From the NCBI GenBank assembly GCA_020639095.1, contig JACKHH010000004.1, positions 62,001 through 126,000 on the forward strand: a stretch of 64,000 nucleotides of DNA, read 5' to 3'. Origin of the DNA: Phycisphaerales bacterium. GTDB lineage: Bacteria > Planctomycetota > Phycisphaerae > UBA1845. The notes below the pieces were generated by a model. It did no database searches. It had not been told where the DNA came from and worked only from the letters and a program-made list of their open reading frames with translations. Shown here piece after piece: positions 48,803 to 57,714 of this stretch (positions within the stretch are counted from its first letter, which is position 1; every line of letters begins with the position of its first letter). Made by a program: the position numbers and the translations under genes.

Positions 48803-49891
48803 TTAACCGCCGCGGGCTGCACGCGCGGCGCGGACCTTCTTGACCGCTTCCGCGACGAGGGCTGCGATCTTCGGATCACCGCCCTTGGGTACGCGCGGCG
48901 CGCCGCTGTCAGACGCGGCTTCACCCTCGCCGCCATCGTCCGCCGTCGCGACCGCAGTCTCCTGACCCGACGACGCCACCTTGCGTTCGACGTATGACGG
49001 GGTGGCGTACGACCAGTTCGCGGCGTTCTTGTCTTTCTTGTACGCGGTGAGTTCGTCGTCGTTGTGCTTCAGACGTTCAAGCAGGTGCGACAAGGCAGCA
49101 GGCAGCGTTGCTTCCGGCGCTGGGAATTTCTCAATGCGGGCAGCCGGCCAATCGAGCGTGACGTAACCGTCGAAAAGCAGGCCTTTGAGCAGGTCGATGG
49201 TCTTCGCGTAATTGACGTTGCCCTCGCCGAACGGTCTGTATCCACCGAACCGGCCATCGGCATCAAACGCGGCATCACCCGCCTGCACGGCGCGGATCCG
49301 CGCGCCGAGTCGCGGCAGCGCGATCGTCTCATCCTCCAGGCACGAACGCCCGAGCACCGGGTTCCACGCAGCCCGAACACCGGGATGCGAAACACCGTCG
49401 ACCACGAACCACACCGCACGCGACGACGGGAAGCCGGGCGTGTTGCTCATCAGCAGCGTCACGCCGTTCTTGGCGGCGATCCGCGCGAGTTCCGAAAGGT
49501 GCGGAATCTGCCGTGCGAGACAGTGCTCCACCGGCTCGCGGCCCACGGGCGCGCCCAGCGGCACGCGAACGATCGGGCAGCCCAGCTTGTGGGCGAGTTC
49601 GATGTTCTCGACCGTCCGGTCGAAGCTGCGCAGGCGGATGTGCTTCTCGCGGGCGTCGAACGCGTAGATGCTCGCGATGGCTGCGATCTCGACGCTGTTG
49701 TCCTCGAAGAGTTTGCGGACAGCGTCGATTTCCTTGTCGGTTTGCAGGTCCTCGGCTGACGGTAGGTGGATTTCGTCGCGAACAGCCGCCAGTTCGACGC
49801 CGTAGAAGCCCAATTCGTTGGCTTGCTCCGCGATACGATGAATATCCCAGTCCGGACAAACCGAGGTGCTGAACCCGATCTTGATAGCCAT
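48803..49891 (-). CDS. Sugar phosphate isomerase/epimerase-like TIM-barrel protein
   Basis: 362 aa. An AP-endonuclease-2/xylose-isomerase-like barrel spans residues 1-265 (MAIKIGFSTSVCPDWD, LGFYGVELAAVRDE, IVRVPLGAPVG, GYVTLDWP). The usual metal-binding Glu/Asp/His pattern is only partly clear. The C-terminal 95 residues are an Ala/Glu/Lys-rich, probably disordered tail ending KKVRAARAARGG, unusual for the family. Substrate unknown. Confidence 0.8.
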   Translation of the reverse strand: MAIKIGFSTSVCPDWDIHRIAEQANELGFYGVELAAVRDEIHLPSAEDLQTDKEIDAVRKLFEDNSVEIAAIASIYAFDAREKHIRLRSFDRTVENIELAHKLGCPIVRVPLGAPVGREPVEHCLARQIPHLSELARIAAKNGVTLLMSNTPGFPSSRAVWFVVDGVSHPGVRAAWNPVLGRSCLEDETIALPRLGARIRAVQAGDAAFDADGRFGGYRPFGEGNVNYAKTIDLLKGLLFDGYVTLDWPAARIEKFPAPEATLPAALSHLLERLKHNDDELTAYKKDKNAANWSYATPSYVERKVASSGQETAVATADDGGEGEAASDSGAPRVPKGGDPKIAALVAEAVKKVRAARAARGG

Positions 49892-50078
49892 GACCGCAAA
49901 CCCTGTGCAGAAAACCGCGTGAATGTAACCCCAAGAAGCAGCAGAACCGGGCGTCGCGCCAGACGCCCAACCCGCAAGCAGGTAGGGTAGGAATATCGAC
50001 CGAATGCGTCAACGATGGGCTATCTGGTTCCCGGCTTGCGGAATAGTTCCTGGCCGATTATCGGCCTAGAATCATGCG

Positions 50079-50270
50079 ATGATGGAACCGTCCGGTAGAT
50101 ACAATGTCGCGGCAATCCCACAGCGATTTCTGCGAGCGATGGCCCGGGACGCGATCAAGGTGCTTGATCGCGGCGACGCTGAATGGGTTGACGCGGACGC
50201 GTTCTTCCTGCAACTCGCTAGTGAACGCATCGCCAAGGCGCTCGACGTAGACGTCCGCGCGCTGTTGTAA
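50079..50270 (+). CDS. Small hypothetical protein
   Basis: 63 aa. ATG 50079 (a second ATG follows directly). The sequence is balanced and helical (RFLRAMARDAIKVLDRGDAEWVDADAFFLQLASERIAKALDVDVRALL). No domain was recognised and no ribosome binding site is clear. Its stop codon is inside the first base pairs of repeat family A at 50269. Confidence 0.45.
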   Translation: MMEPSGRYNVAAIPQRFLRAMARDAIKVLDRGDAEWVDADAFFLQLASERIAKALDVDVRALL

Positions 50271-50420
50271 TCCGAGCCGCGACTGTCAGGGAGCGGAAAC
50301 CTGTGAGTGCGCCGGCAGGCTTGATTTCGCAAACACAGCGATGCGTGCTCTGTCAAAGCAACCCTTACGAAATCAGCCGAATTCTCTTTCGTCCGCTCCC
50401 TTACAGTCGCGGCTCGGATT
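50269..50420. repeat. Inverted pair of repeat family A (REPIN/MITE-like)
   Basis: A reverse copy (50269-50296, AATCCGAGCCGCGACTG...GGGAGCGG) and a forward copy (50393-50420, CCGCTCCCTTACAG...GGCTCGGATT) are separated by 96 nt with no gene. They are reverse complements with one mismatch in 28. The element sits in front of the acyl-CoA dehydrogenase-like gene. Confidence 0.88.
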
Positions 50421-50455
50421 TTGCTGAACTGGCCGATGCGGTTTGATCGCCTACA

Positions 50456-51547
50456 ATGACCCGCATGGCAGGACTCACGGTAGAGCAGCGGGCGGAGCTT
50501 ACGAAATCGCTCGACGCTTGGGGCGGGGAATACGACGCCTCGGGCGAGTGGCCGCAGCGGTGCGTCGATCTGATGGTCGAAATGGGCGCGTGGCGGTGGA
50601 ATGTGCCCAAGCAGTACGGCGGCGAACCGTTCTCCCACCGCGAGTTGCTCGAAGCCTACGCCGCCGTGGCTGCCGGGTGCGTGAGCAGCGCGCTCATCAG
50701 CACGCAGCGCGACGGCGCGATCGAACTCATCGCGTCCTCACCCAACGAAGCCTTCAAGCAGAAGCTTCTGCCGGCGCTGGCCCGCGGGGACTTCTATACC
50801 ACGGTCGGAATCGCGCAGCTCACGACGTCGAAACGCGGCGGCGGGCAGCTCATGCAAGCCACACCCGAGGACGAAGGCTATCGCCTCACCGGCATGATGC
50901 CCTGGGCGACCGGTGCGGTAAAAGCCAAGTGGATCGTCACGGGGGCAGTGCTTGCGGACGGCAACCAGATTCTCGCGTGCGTGCCCACCGATCGCGAAGG
51001 GCTGCGGGTTGACGAACCCGATGCGCTGTTCACACTCAATGCGTCGCGCACCAGTTGCGTGCATTGCGAGAACTTCCGCGTCGAGCCGGATGAGCTTCTG
51101 CGCGGGCCAGCCGAACGCGTGCTCGCGCTGCGTACTCCGGTCAAACCGCTGGTCACCAGCGCGTGCGGCATCGGCGTCGCGGACGCGTTGTACGGCTACA
51201 TTCACAACCAGCGGCAAGGCGTGCAAACGCACTTCCGTGCCGTGCTCGAACCGCTGCTCGCGGAGTACCACGCAGTTCGCAAACAACTCTTCGACGCAGC
51301 CGACCGCACCGACGACCCGGCCTATGAAGCGCCCTCGACGGACATCCGCATCGCGGTGAACGCGGTGGTGATGCGTTTGGCGCTGACCGCGCTCACGCTG
51401 TCGAAGGGCAGCGGATTTCTCATGGAACGGTCGATTCAGCGGCACGTGCGCGAGGCGCTCTTCTTCCTCGTGTGGTCGGCTCCGGTCGGCGTGCAACTCG
51501 AAACGCTCGTCCGCCTGATGGAGCCGTTGGCGCCGGGCGCGGCGTAG
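50456..51547 (+). CDS. Acyl-CoA dehydrogenase-like flavoprotein
   Basis: 363 aa. The N-terminal helical domain (ELLEAYAAVAAGCVSSALISTQRDGAIELIASSP) and the middle beta domain (GVAQ-like VGIAQLTTSKRGGG, YRLTGMMPWATGAVKAKWIVTGAV) match acyl-CoA dehydrogenase folds. The C-terminal helical domain is present, but the usual EIQ-type catalytic-base/cofactor end is not visible. It may instead be a flavin monooxygenase-like or redox-inactive relative. It stands alone downstream of an inverted repeat. Confidence 0.82.
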   Translation: MTRMAGLTVEQRAELTKSLDAWGGEYDASGEWPQRCVDLMVEMGAWRWNVPKQYGGEPFSHRELLEAYAAVAAGCVSSALISTQRDGAIELIASSPNEAFKQKLLPALARGDFYTTVGIAQLTTSKRGGGQLMQATPEDEGYRLTGMMPWATGAVKAKWIVTGAVLADGNQILACVPTDREGLRVDEPDALFTLNASRTSCVHCENFRVEPDELLRGPAERVLALRTPVKPLVTSACGIGVADALYGYIHNQRQGVQTHFRAVLEPLLAEYHAVRKQLFDAADRTDDPAYEAPSTDIRIAVNAVVMRLALTALTLSKGSGFLMERSIQRHVREALFFLVWSAPVGVQLETLVRLMEPLAPGAA

Positions 51548-51622
51548 TTACGATTCCCCCGCCAAATGGTATACTGATCGCGCATTGGAGCGTTTCGGAC
51601 CGCGGGTGCCTGTCGCCGTTGT

Positions 51623-51650
51623 CCGCTTCCTGGCAGTCGCGACTCGAATT
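51623..51650 (+). repeat. Degenerate copy of repeat family A
   Basis: 28 nt starting CCGCTTCCTGGCAG and ending GACTCGAATT, about five mismatches from the forward family-A unit. It ends 11 nt before the MazG-like gene's ATG. Confidence 0.65.
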
Positions 51651-51661
51651 GGAATGTACGC

Positions 51662-51961
51662 ATGTCGATGACGTTGGATGATTTTCAAGCACTGATTGAG
51701 CGCATGTACAGCGCGAAGGATCGCGAACGCGGCAGCACCGCCACCTTTCTCTGGTTGTGCGAGGAGGTCGGCGAGTTGGCGGCTGCTATTCGCGAAGGCA
51801 CGCGCGAGGAAAAGGAAGGCGAATTCGCCGACGTACTCGCGTGGGTGGTGACGCTCGCGAACGTCGAAGGCATCAACCTCAGCGCCGCCCTGCACAAGAA
51901 GTACGGCGAAGGATGCCCGGGCTGCGGGTTGAAGGTCTGCACCTGCAACGAGAAACCGTAA
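51662..51961 (+). CDS. MazG-like nucleotide pyrophosphohydrolase with Cys-rich tail
   Basis: 99 aa. The all-alpha NTP-PPase core shows LCEEVGELAAAIREG and EGEFADVLAW (ExxE12-28ExxD metal site). The C-terminus CPGCGLKVCTC is a possible zinc-binding tail absent from minimal MazG domains. It likely hydrolyses a nucleoside triphosphate to monophosphate + PPi as a house-cleaning enzyme. The small size gives a single domain, so a dimer or tetramer is expected. It is followed 60 nt later by the FHA phosphatase gene. Confidence 0.88.
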   Translation: MSMTLDDFQALIERMYSAKDRERGSTATFLWLCEEVGELAAAIREGTREEKEGEFADVLAWVVTLANVEGINLSAALHKKYGEGCPGCGLKVCTCNEKP

Positions 51962-52021
51962 CGTCAGCAACAGTGCTGTGGGATCGGCTTTCCAGCCGGT
52001 CGCGTTTGGGAATTACACATC

Positions 52022-53635
52022 GTGGCGGAACTGATCATCACAACCATGCACGGGCGCACGCGGACCCACACGCTGGGGGACGACGCGGTAGTCATAGGCC
52101 GCGACCCGGGCTGTGAGGTCCCGCTCGATGATCTCGGCGCGTCGCGACGACACGCGACGATCCGCCGTGAGAACAATTCGTACGTCATCAAAGACCTGGG
52201 CAGCAAGAACGGAACGCTGGTCAACGATATCGCGGTGCCCAGTGCAACGCTGCGCTCCGGCGACAGCATCCTCATCGGCAGTGCCCGGCTGGTCTTTCGC
52301 GACGACTCCGCGATCACCTCGATGACCAGCGTGGTGATTTCCGAGGAGCGCCCTTCCGTCGAGCCGACGACCTATCACGGCCCCGTGCAACAGGCCGACC
52401 TGTCGCAGCGACGTTTGGAAAACCTCTACGAATTGACCGACCGCCTCACGCGTCTGCGCGAACGCGACGAACTGCTCGAAGACGCGATGAACGTGTGCTT
52501 CCAGATGCTGCGCTTTGAACGCGGCGCCATCGCGGTGCGCCGCGGCACGGGCTCCATGGTCGACTGGCCGGTGGTGCGCAACCTGCGCGGCAGCGAGGGC
52601 GAACTCAAGGTCAGCCGGACCATCCTGGGCAGCGCGCTCACGCACGGCGAACGCGTCATCGTCAATGACACAGCCGATGGTCCGATCGATCCGACCGTCA
52701 GCATGGTGCAAAACAGCATCCGCTCCGCGATGTGCGTACCACTGCTTTCGGGTGAGCGCAACCTCGGCGTGATTTACGGTGACCGCGTTTCCAGCGGAAC
52801 GACGTATTCCAAGGAAGATATCGACTTCCTCGCGGGCATCGCCAGGCTGGTGACGACGGGCTTGATCAACGCGCAGCTTCTCGAAGAGCAAAAGCTCAAG
52901 CTGCAACTCGAGAACGAGATGGCGATGGCGCGGCAGATCCAGACCGGATTGTTCCCCCCGAAGTTGCCGGAGCGCGCCGACGTGCAGGCGCACGCGATCA
53001 ACAGTCCCGGCTACCATGTCAGCGGCGACTATTACGACTTCCTCGAACTGCCCGAGGGCAAGCTCGCGTTCATCATCGCGGACGTCACCGGTGAAGGCGT
53101 GGCGGCCTCGCTGCTCATGGCCAACTTGCAGGCAGCCGTCCGCATGACGCTGCCCACGGGCCGGCCGCTCGCGAGCCTGATGAACGATTGGAACATGCTC
53201 ATCAGCCGGAACACCGACGCGTCGCGCTTCATCACCTGTCTCGTCGGCATCATCGATCCAACAACGCGCACGCTCGAACTGAGCGTCGCGGGCCATCACG
53301 CGCCGCAGATTCTGCGCGCGGGCAAACCAGTCGAAACGTTGATCGTGGACCCCGATTATCCGTTGGGCGTGATCGACGATGCCGAGTACCGCGTCGCGAA
53401 CTATCCGCTGGGCGACGAGCCCTGCACGCTGGTCGCGTACACCGACGGCGTCATCGAAGCCGCGAACGAAAGCGAAGCGCTCTACTCCACCGAACGCGTC
53501 GTACAGTTCTTCGGCGATGCCACCGACCTGTTACCCAAGAGCGTCGCCGAATCGCTGAACAAAGACGTGAAGCGCTTCGGCGGCTCATTGCCGCAAGGCG
53601 ACGACATCACGATCATCGCTGTACACTTGGCATGA
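52022..53635 (+). CDS. FHA-GAF-PP2C (SpoIIE-type) phosphatase
   Basis: 537 aa from GTG 52022. The N-terminal FHA domain (about 1-95; VIGRDPGCEV, ASRRHATI, SKNGTLVND) binds phosphothreonine. A GAF domain (about 125-285) follows, then a PPM/SpoIIE phosphatase (about 300-537; SGDYYDFLEL, ADVTGEGVAASLL, YTDGVIEA, DDITIIAV) with the metal Asp residues intact. It probably dephosphorylates an anti-anti-sigma factor or Ser/Thr-kinase target in the cytoplasm. It converges with the PTP/hydrolase fusion gene, 18 nt apart. Confidence 0.94.
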   Translation: MAELIITTMHGRTRTHTLGDDAVVIGRDPGCEVPLDDLGASRRHATIRRENNSYVIKDLGSKNGTLVNDIAVPSATLRSGDSILIGSARLVFRDDSAITSMTSVVISEERPSVEPTTYHGPVQQADLSQRRLENLYELTDRLTRLRERDELLEDAMNVCFQMLRFERGAIAVRRGTGSMVDWPVVRNLRGSEGELKVSRTILGSALTHGERVIVNDTADGPIDPTVSMVQNSIRSAMCVPLLSGERNLGVIYGDRVSSGTTYSKEDIDFLAGIARLVTTGLINAQLLEEQKLKLQLENEMAMARQIQTGLFPPKLPERADVQAHAINSPGYHVSGDYYDFLELPEGKLAFIIADVTGEGVAASLLMANLQAAVRMTLPTGRPLASLMNDWNMLISRNTDASRFITCLVGIIDPTTRTLELSVAGHHAPQILRAGKPVETLIVDPDYPLGVIDDAEYRVANYPLGDEPCTLVAYTDGVIEAANESEALYSTERVVQFFGDATDLLPKSVAESLNKDVKRFGGSLPQGDDITIIAVHLA

Positions 53636-53653
53636 CCGCGCACTCAACGAGCG

Positions 53654-55159
53654 CTACTTCCCATCCAGAAACTCGCGCACGAGCTTCACGAAGCGTTCGT
53701 TCTCTTCAACGAAAGGATGGTGGCCGCTCTTTTCGAAGACCTCGAAGCGGGCGCCCGGGATGCCGTCGGCATAGGCTTTGACCGTGCCCGGCGGGGTGAC
53801 GATGTCGAAGCGGCCCGCGATCACCAGCGTGGGCACGCCCGCCAACTGCGCAAGCTGCGGGCGCAGGTCGAGATGCTGCGGATCGGTGGTCTTTCCGAAG
53901 TACTCCGTTGAGAGCGCGTGATAGGCGAGAGCGCTGAGCTTTGCGCGGCGATTCCAATCCTCGCGAAACTCGGGCGTCATCTTCCCGAAGAACTGTGCCG
54001 GGTAGAACGACTTCTGCATTTCCCCAAGCTCTTCATCGTTGAAGTCGCGTTGCTCCTCACGCAGCTTGCGGAGCACATCGGCCAGCGCATCCTGATCCTT
54101 GTGCGACATGAGCACCAGACCGAGCACGGACGTCTTCGTAATCATGTCCGAACTCGCCCAGCTCGACACGATGACCAGCTTGTCAACATGCTCGCGATGC
54201 TCCAGTGCGTAGCGCGCCGCCACCGCCCCACCGGACGAATGCGCGATCAGCGAAATCTTCTCGTGCCCCAGTGCCTTCCGCAGATTCTCAAGATCCTCAA
54301 CGAGCCGTTCGATCGAATACGCCTCGCTGAACTGCGGACGTGATGACAAACCGCAACCACGCTGATCGAAGTACACCAGGTCGTGGTCGTTCGCGAAATC
54401 GTCAAGATAAGGTCGAAGCGTCATGTGCGTTTCGCCCGGGCCTCCGTGCAGCGTGTACACTGCGGACCCCTTGCCCGATTCTTTCACGTTCAGCCGCACA
54501 CCGGGCACCGCCATGCGCTTGCCGCGACTGGTCAGCTGAAGGTCGGAGATCGGCATCACCTGCAACACGGGCAAGGCATCAAGCCCCGACGCCAACAACT
54601 TCAGGTCCTCCTGAAAACCTTGATGCCCCGAGGCGTTGAATCCCCGACGCGCGATCTCCAGAACGGCGAACCCGTAGTCCAGCTTGTCAACGAGCACGAG
54701 GTACGCGAAGTGCACGACACCGGTGCGGTCGCGGCCGTTGTCGCAGTGAATGTACGTGACGCCATCGCCGGGATTGCGCAGGGTTTCCACAATGGCCTTG
54801 ACCGCGGGTCGATCGATCCGGCGCTCTTCCTGCTTGTCGGACTCCACCGCCATGATGGGCCGGAAGATGTATTCGATGCCCGCCTTCTTCGCCGCGTCCT
54901 GTTGCTCAGCCGATACCTCGTCCTGCTTCAGCAGGCAGATGATCCGCTTAACGCCCTTGTCCTTGGCGAGCGTAGCGTAGTCGGCAACCTCCGGAGGCTT
55001 ACCGCGCAGGATGTTGTCGGTGATGTTGGCTATCTCAAGGCGTTCGTCGAAGGTTGGCGCCGGTGCCGGCGCATCCTGGGCACGAGCGGTCGCATTCACA
55101 CCAACGACAAGTATCGACACCAGCAAAGTGGAAACGTATCGGCTGCGATTGGAAATCAT
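53654..55159 (-). CDS. Exported tyrosine-phosphatase / alpha-beta-hydrolase fusion protein
   Basis: 501 aa. A Sec signal (residues 1-27, ending ARAQ) precedes a PTP/DSP-type phosphatase domain (about 35-195) with a full signature HCDNGRDRTG (Cys139, Arg145). After a linker comes an alpha/beta-hydrolase of the prolyl-aminopeptidase/haloalkane group (about 215-501): HGGPGETH, FDQRGCGLS, AHSSGG (Ser308 nucleophile), GRFDIVTPP (Asp452) and SGHHPFVEE (His480). Both active sites look intact. ATG 55159 has GGGAG upstream; the longer opening to 56191 runs antisense to nfeD and is not used. This pairing is unusual. Confidence 0.88.
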   Translation of the reverse strand: MISNRSRYVSTLLVSILVVGVNATARAQDAPAPAPTFDERLEIANITDNILRGKPPEVADYATLAKDKGVKRIICLLKQDEVSAEQQDAAKKAGIEYIFRPIMAVESDKQEERRIDRPAVKAIVETLRNPGDGVTYIHCDNGRDRTGVVHFAYLVLVDKLDYGFAVLEIARRGFNASGHQGFQEDLKLLASGLDALPVLQVMPISDLQLTSRGKRMAVPGVRLNVKESGKGSAVYTLHGGPGETHMTLRPYLDDFANDHDLVYFDQRGCGLSSRPQFSEAYSIERLVEDLENLRKALGHEKISLIAHSSGGAVAARYALEHREHVDKLVIVSSWASSDMITKTSVLGLVLMSHKDQDALADVLRKLREEQRDFNDEELGEMQKSFYPAQFFGKMTPEFREDWNRRAKLSALAYHALSTEYFGKTTDPQHLDLRPQLAQLAGVPTLVIAGRFDIVTPPGTVKAYADGIPGARFEVFEKSGHHPFVEENERFVKLVREFLDGK

Positions 55160-55483
55160 CACGCGGTATTCTCCCAAGCAATCGGCGATTCGGGACGCCG
55201 GAAAGGCGGCGGGTCGATCACGGGTCCAATCCTGACAAAATCGTGTAATCGACGCCCGTGCGTAGCACGTGTTACTATAGTGTAGGTGGATACCGCCGCA
55301 ACCAACCGGCTCGTCGTCGCGGCACGCGGCGGCAGCAAGCATGTTCGGTTGCGGAGGAATGACGGCGAGCGGTGTCGCTTGCCCGCCCGCAGGCGGCGAA
55401 TTACCATTGCGCATGCGCATTTCGTGGAGATGGTTTGCCTGCAAGATCGCGACTCGCTGCTGCCAATGCAGCCCGGTGATGCC
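55160..55483. other. Divergent promoter region
   Basis: 324 nt between the divergent PTP/hydrolase and nfeD genes. It holds a self-complementary ACTATAGT near 55274 that could serve as -10 (TATAGT) on either strand; no strong -35 partner was seen. No gene was found here. Confidence 0.4.
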
Positions 55484-57142
55484 ATGACCCAACGACGACG
55501 AATCTCTGCGGTGTTGCTGTTGTCGCTCGCGGCGTGGGTGCTTGGCGATGCCGCGACCACCCGAGGCGAAACCGCGGAAGGCACCCATCACGCAACCAGC
55601 AACGCGCTTCCAGCCGCTCTGGGCGAGAGCGTGCCCGGCGCGATCATCACCATCCACGGCGAAATCTCCGACGTGACCACCGAAAGCCTGCGCCGGCGCA
55701 TCAAGATGGCGCGCGACGAAGGCGCCCGCGTGATCGTGTTCGAACTCGACACCCCGGGCGGGATGGTGTCGAGCGCGCTCGACATCTGCGCGATGATCAA
55801 GAACCTCACCGACATCAAAACCGTCGCGTGGGTGAACACTGACGCGTACTCTGCCGGTTCGATGATCTCGATGGCGTGCGACGAAATCGTGATGAGTTCG
55901 TCGTCGGTCATTGGCGATTGCGGCGTGATCCTCGGCGGGCCCACCGGTCCGCAGGAGGTGCCCGAAGCGCTGCGGGCCAAGGCGGAAAGCCCGGTGATCG
56001 AACAATTCCAGGATTCGGCGGCGCGTAACGGCTATGACCCGCTGCTCTGCGAGTCGCTGGTCGTCAAGGAAATCGTCGTTTACTGGGTTGAGAATACCAA
56101 GACCGGCGAACGTCGTTTCATCGACGAGGCTGAGAAAGAGAAACTCTTCGGCGAAGATACGGAAGGCTTCCAAGCCGATGATGAGGAGCAATCCGGACCG
56201 AACGAGTGGAAGCTGATCAAGTCGTACGTCGATCCGGTTTCAAAACGCAAGATCGATTTCTCCCAGCCGATCGTGAAGGACACGCAGCTTCTCACCATGT
56301 CGCAGAGTCGCGCTACCGCATTCGGTTTCTGCAAGGCGATCGTTTCGACTCCGCAAGAGTTGGCTGCCCGGTACAATATCGCGGGCGAGTGGGCGCACTT
56401 CGATTTCAGTTGGTCGGAGAATCTCACGGGTTGGCTCACGTCGATGCCGGTGCGCATCTTCCTGCTGGTGATCATCCTGCTGGGCGCGTACGTGGAATTC
56501 CACACGCCGGGCGTGGGCGTACCGGGTCTGGTGGCGTTGATTGCATTGGGCATTTTCGTCGGCGCCCCCTACCTCACCGGTCTGGCCAACGTTTGGGAAA
56601 TCGTCATCATCCTGATCGGGTTCCTGCTGCTCGCGCTCGAAATCTTCGTGATCCCCGGATTTGGAATTGCCGGAATCAGCGGAATAATGTGCGTCATCGT
56701 CGGTCTGCTCGCGACGTTCATGCCCGACGAACCGGGTCGCACCTTCCCGATCTATTGGCCGCAGCTTGAGCCCGGGGTCAAGGGCCTGGAAAGCGGCGTG
56801 GTGGTGCTCGCGTCCGGAGCGGCGGCGGGCGTGGTCGCGATGATCATCTTCAGCCGGGTCTTGCCGCACATTCCCTGGCTGCAAAGTGCGATCCCGCTCA
56901 ACCCCACGCGCGTGGATACCGGCCCGTCGACGGACCCGTATCACGGCTATGCGCGCGTCGGCGATATCGGTACGGTGGTTTCAACGCTACGACCGGCGGG
57001 CAAAGCCCGCTTCGGCGATGAGCTTGTCGACGTGGTGACCTTGGGTGATTACATCGAACCACCGGCTGACGTGCGCGTCGTCGAGCGCGCCGGCAATCGC
57101 GTAGTGGTCGCGAAGTACCAGTCGAGCGGGCAGGAGGCCTGA
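55484..57142 (+). CDS. NfeD-family membrane-bound serine protease
   Basis: 552 aa from ATG 55484 (MTQRRRISAVLLLSLAAW), a signal-type N-terminus. A ClpP-class protease domain (about 45-290) carries the nucleophile region DAYSAGSMIS (Ser123). Then come TM segments at about 330-355, 360-385, 390-415 and 450-470, and a C-terminal NfeD OB-fold (about 490-545; YHGYARVGDIGTVVSTLRPAGK). Long NfeD proteins are partners of stomatin/flotillin (SPFH) proteins. It is followed 6 nt later by a short nfeD, then floA. Confidence 0.93.
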   Translation: MTQRRRISAVLLLSLAAWVLGDAATTRGETAEGTHHATSNALPAALGESVPGAIITIHGEISDVTTESLRRRIKMARDEGARVIVFELDTPGGMVSSALDICAMIKNLTDIKTVAWVNTDAYSAGSMISMACDEIVMSSSSVIGDCGVILGGPTGPQEVPEALRAKAESPVIEQFQDSAARNGYDPLLCESLVVKEIVVYWVENTKTGERRFIDEAEKEKLFGEDTEGFQADDEEQSGPNEWKLIKSYVDPVSKRKIDFSQPIVKDTQLLTMSQSRATAFGFCKAIVSTPQELAARYNIAGEWAHFDFSWSENLTGWLTSMPVRIFLLVIILLGAYVEFHTPGVGVPGLVALIALGIFVGAPYLTGLANVWEIVIILIGFLLLALEIFVIPGFGIAGISGIMCVIVGLLATFMPDEPGRTFPIYWPQLEPGVKGLESGVVVLASGAAAGVVAMIIFSRVLPHIPWLQSAIPLNPTRVDTGPSTDPYHGYARVGDIGTVVSTLRPAGKARFGDELVDVVTLGDYIEPPADVRVVERAGNRVVVAKYQSSGQEA

Positions 57143-57148
57143 CAACGC

Positions 57149-57640
57149 GTGGATTCGATCGCGGTTATCGTGGTGCTGTACCTCGCCGGGATCGTGTTGA
57201 TCGTCGCGGAAGTGTTCGTGCCGTCGCATGGCCTGCTGACGATTGCGTCGCTCACGTGCTTTGGCGTGGCGATCTGGCAAACGTTTGCGTACACCACGAC
57301 CGGTGGAGCCATCGCGCTGATCGGGTGTATCATGCTGGTGCCGACCGTGCTGCTGCTGGGTATCAAGAACGTACACCGGCTGCCAATGGCGAAATGGATC
57401 GCACCGCCGAATCCGCAGGCAACCGGCAACGCGATTCCGTCGGACCATGGCAACTGTACCGCGTACATTGGTAAGACCGGTACCACCATCACCGCATTGC
57501 GGCCTGTGGGCATGTGCGAGTTCGACGGACAGCGCGTGCCGAGCGTCGCGGAATCGGGGATACTCGACAGCGGTCAGCGTGTGGTGGGCATCGACGTGAA
57601 ACTGAATAACCTCGTCGTCCGCCCGGCGAAGACGACGTAA
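57149..57640 (+). CDS. Short NfeD-family membrane protein
   Basis: 163 aa from GTG 57149. Two to three N-terminal TM segments (VIVVLYLAGIVLIVAEVFVPS, IASLTCFGVAIWQTFAY, AIALIGCIMLVPTVLLLGI) and a C-terminal OB-fold (YIGKTGTTITALRPVGMCEFDGQRVPSVAESG). It has no protease domain. It lies between the protease NfeD and floA, like the short NfeD in the yqeZ-yqfA-yqfB arrangement. Confidence 0.92.
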   Translation: MDSIAVIVVLYLAGIVLIVAEVFVPSHGLLTIASLTCFGVAIWQTFAYTTTGGAIALIGCIMLVPTVLLLGIKNVHRLPMAKWIAPPNPQATGNAIPSDHGNCTAYIGKTGTTITALRPVGMCEFDGQRVPSVAESGILDSGQRVVGIDVKLNNLVVRPAKTT

Positions 57641-57714
57641 CCGAACAAGAATCTCCTCAACGCAGCATCGAGGCGAACAAGGCAAAAACAGACCTCTCTG
57701 AGAAAGGCCTTTTC

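Noticed and set aside
52013..53299. A 428-codon minus-strand frame across the FHA-GAF-PP2C gene
   Set aside because: A shadow of a gene with clear FHA and PP2C motifs; no features of its own.
55160..56191. N-terminal extension of the PTP/hydrolase frame to 845 codons
   Set aside because: The extra part is antisense to the protease domain of nfeD and gives Arg/His-rich sequence. A normal signal peptide starts at 55159.
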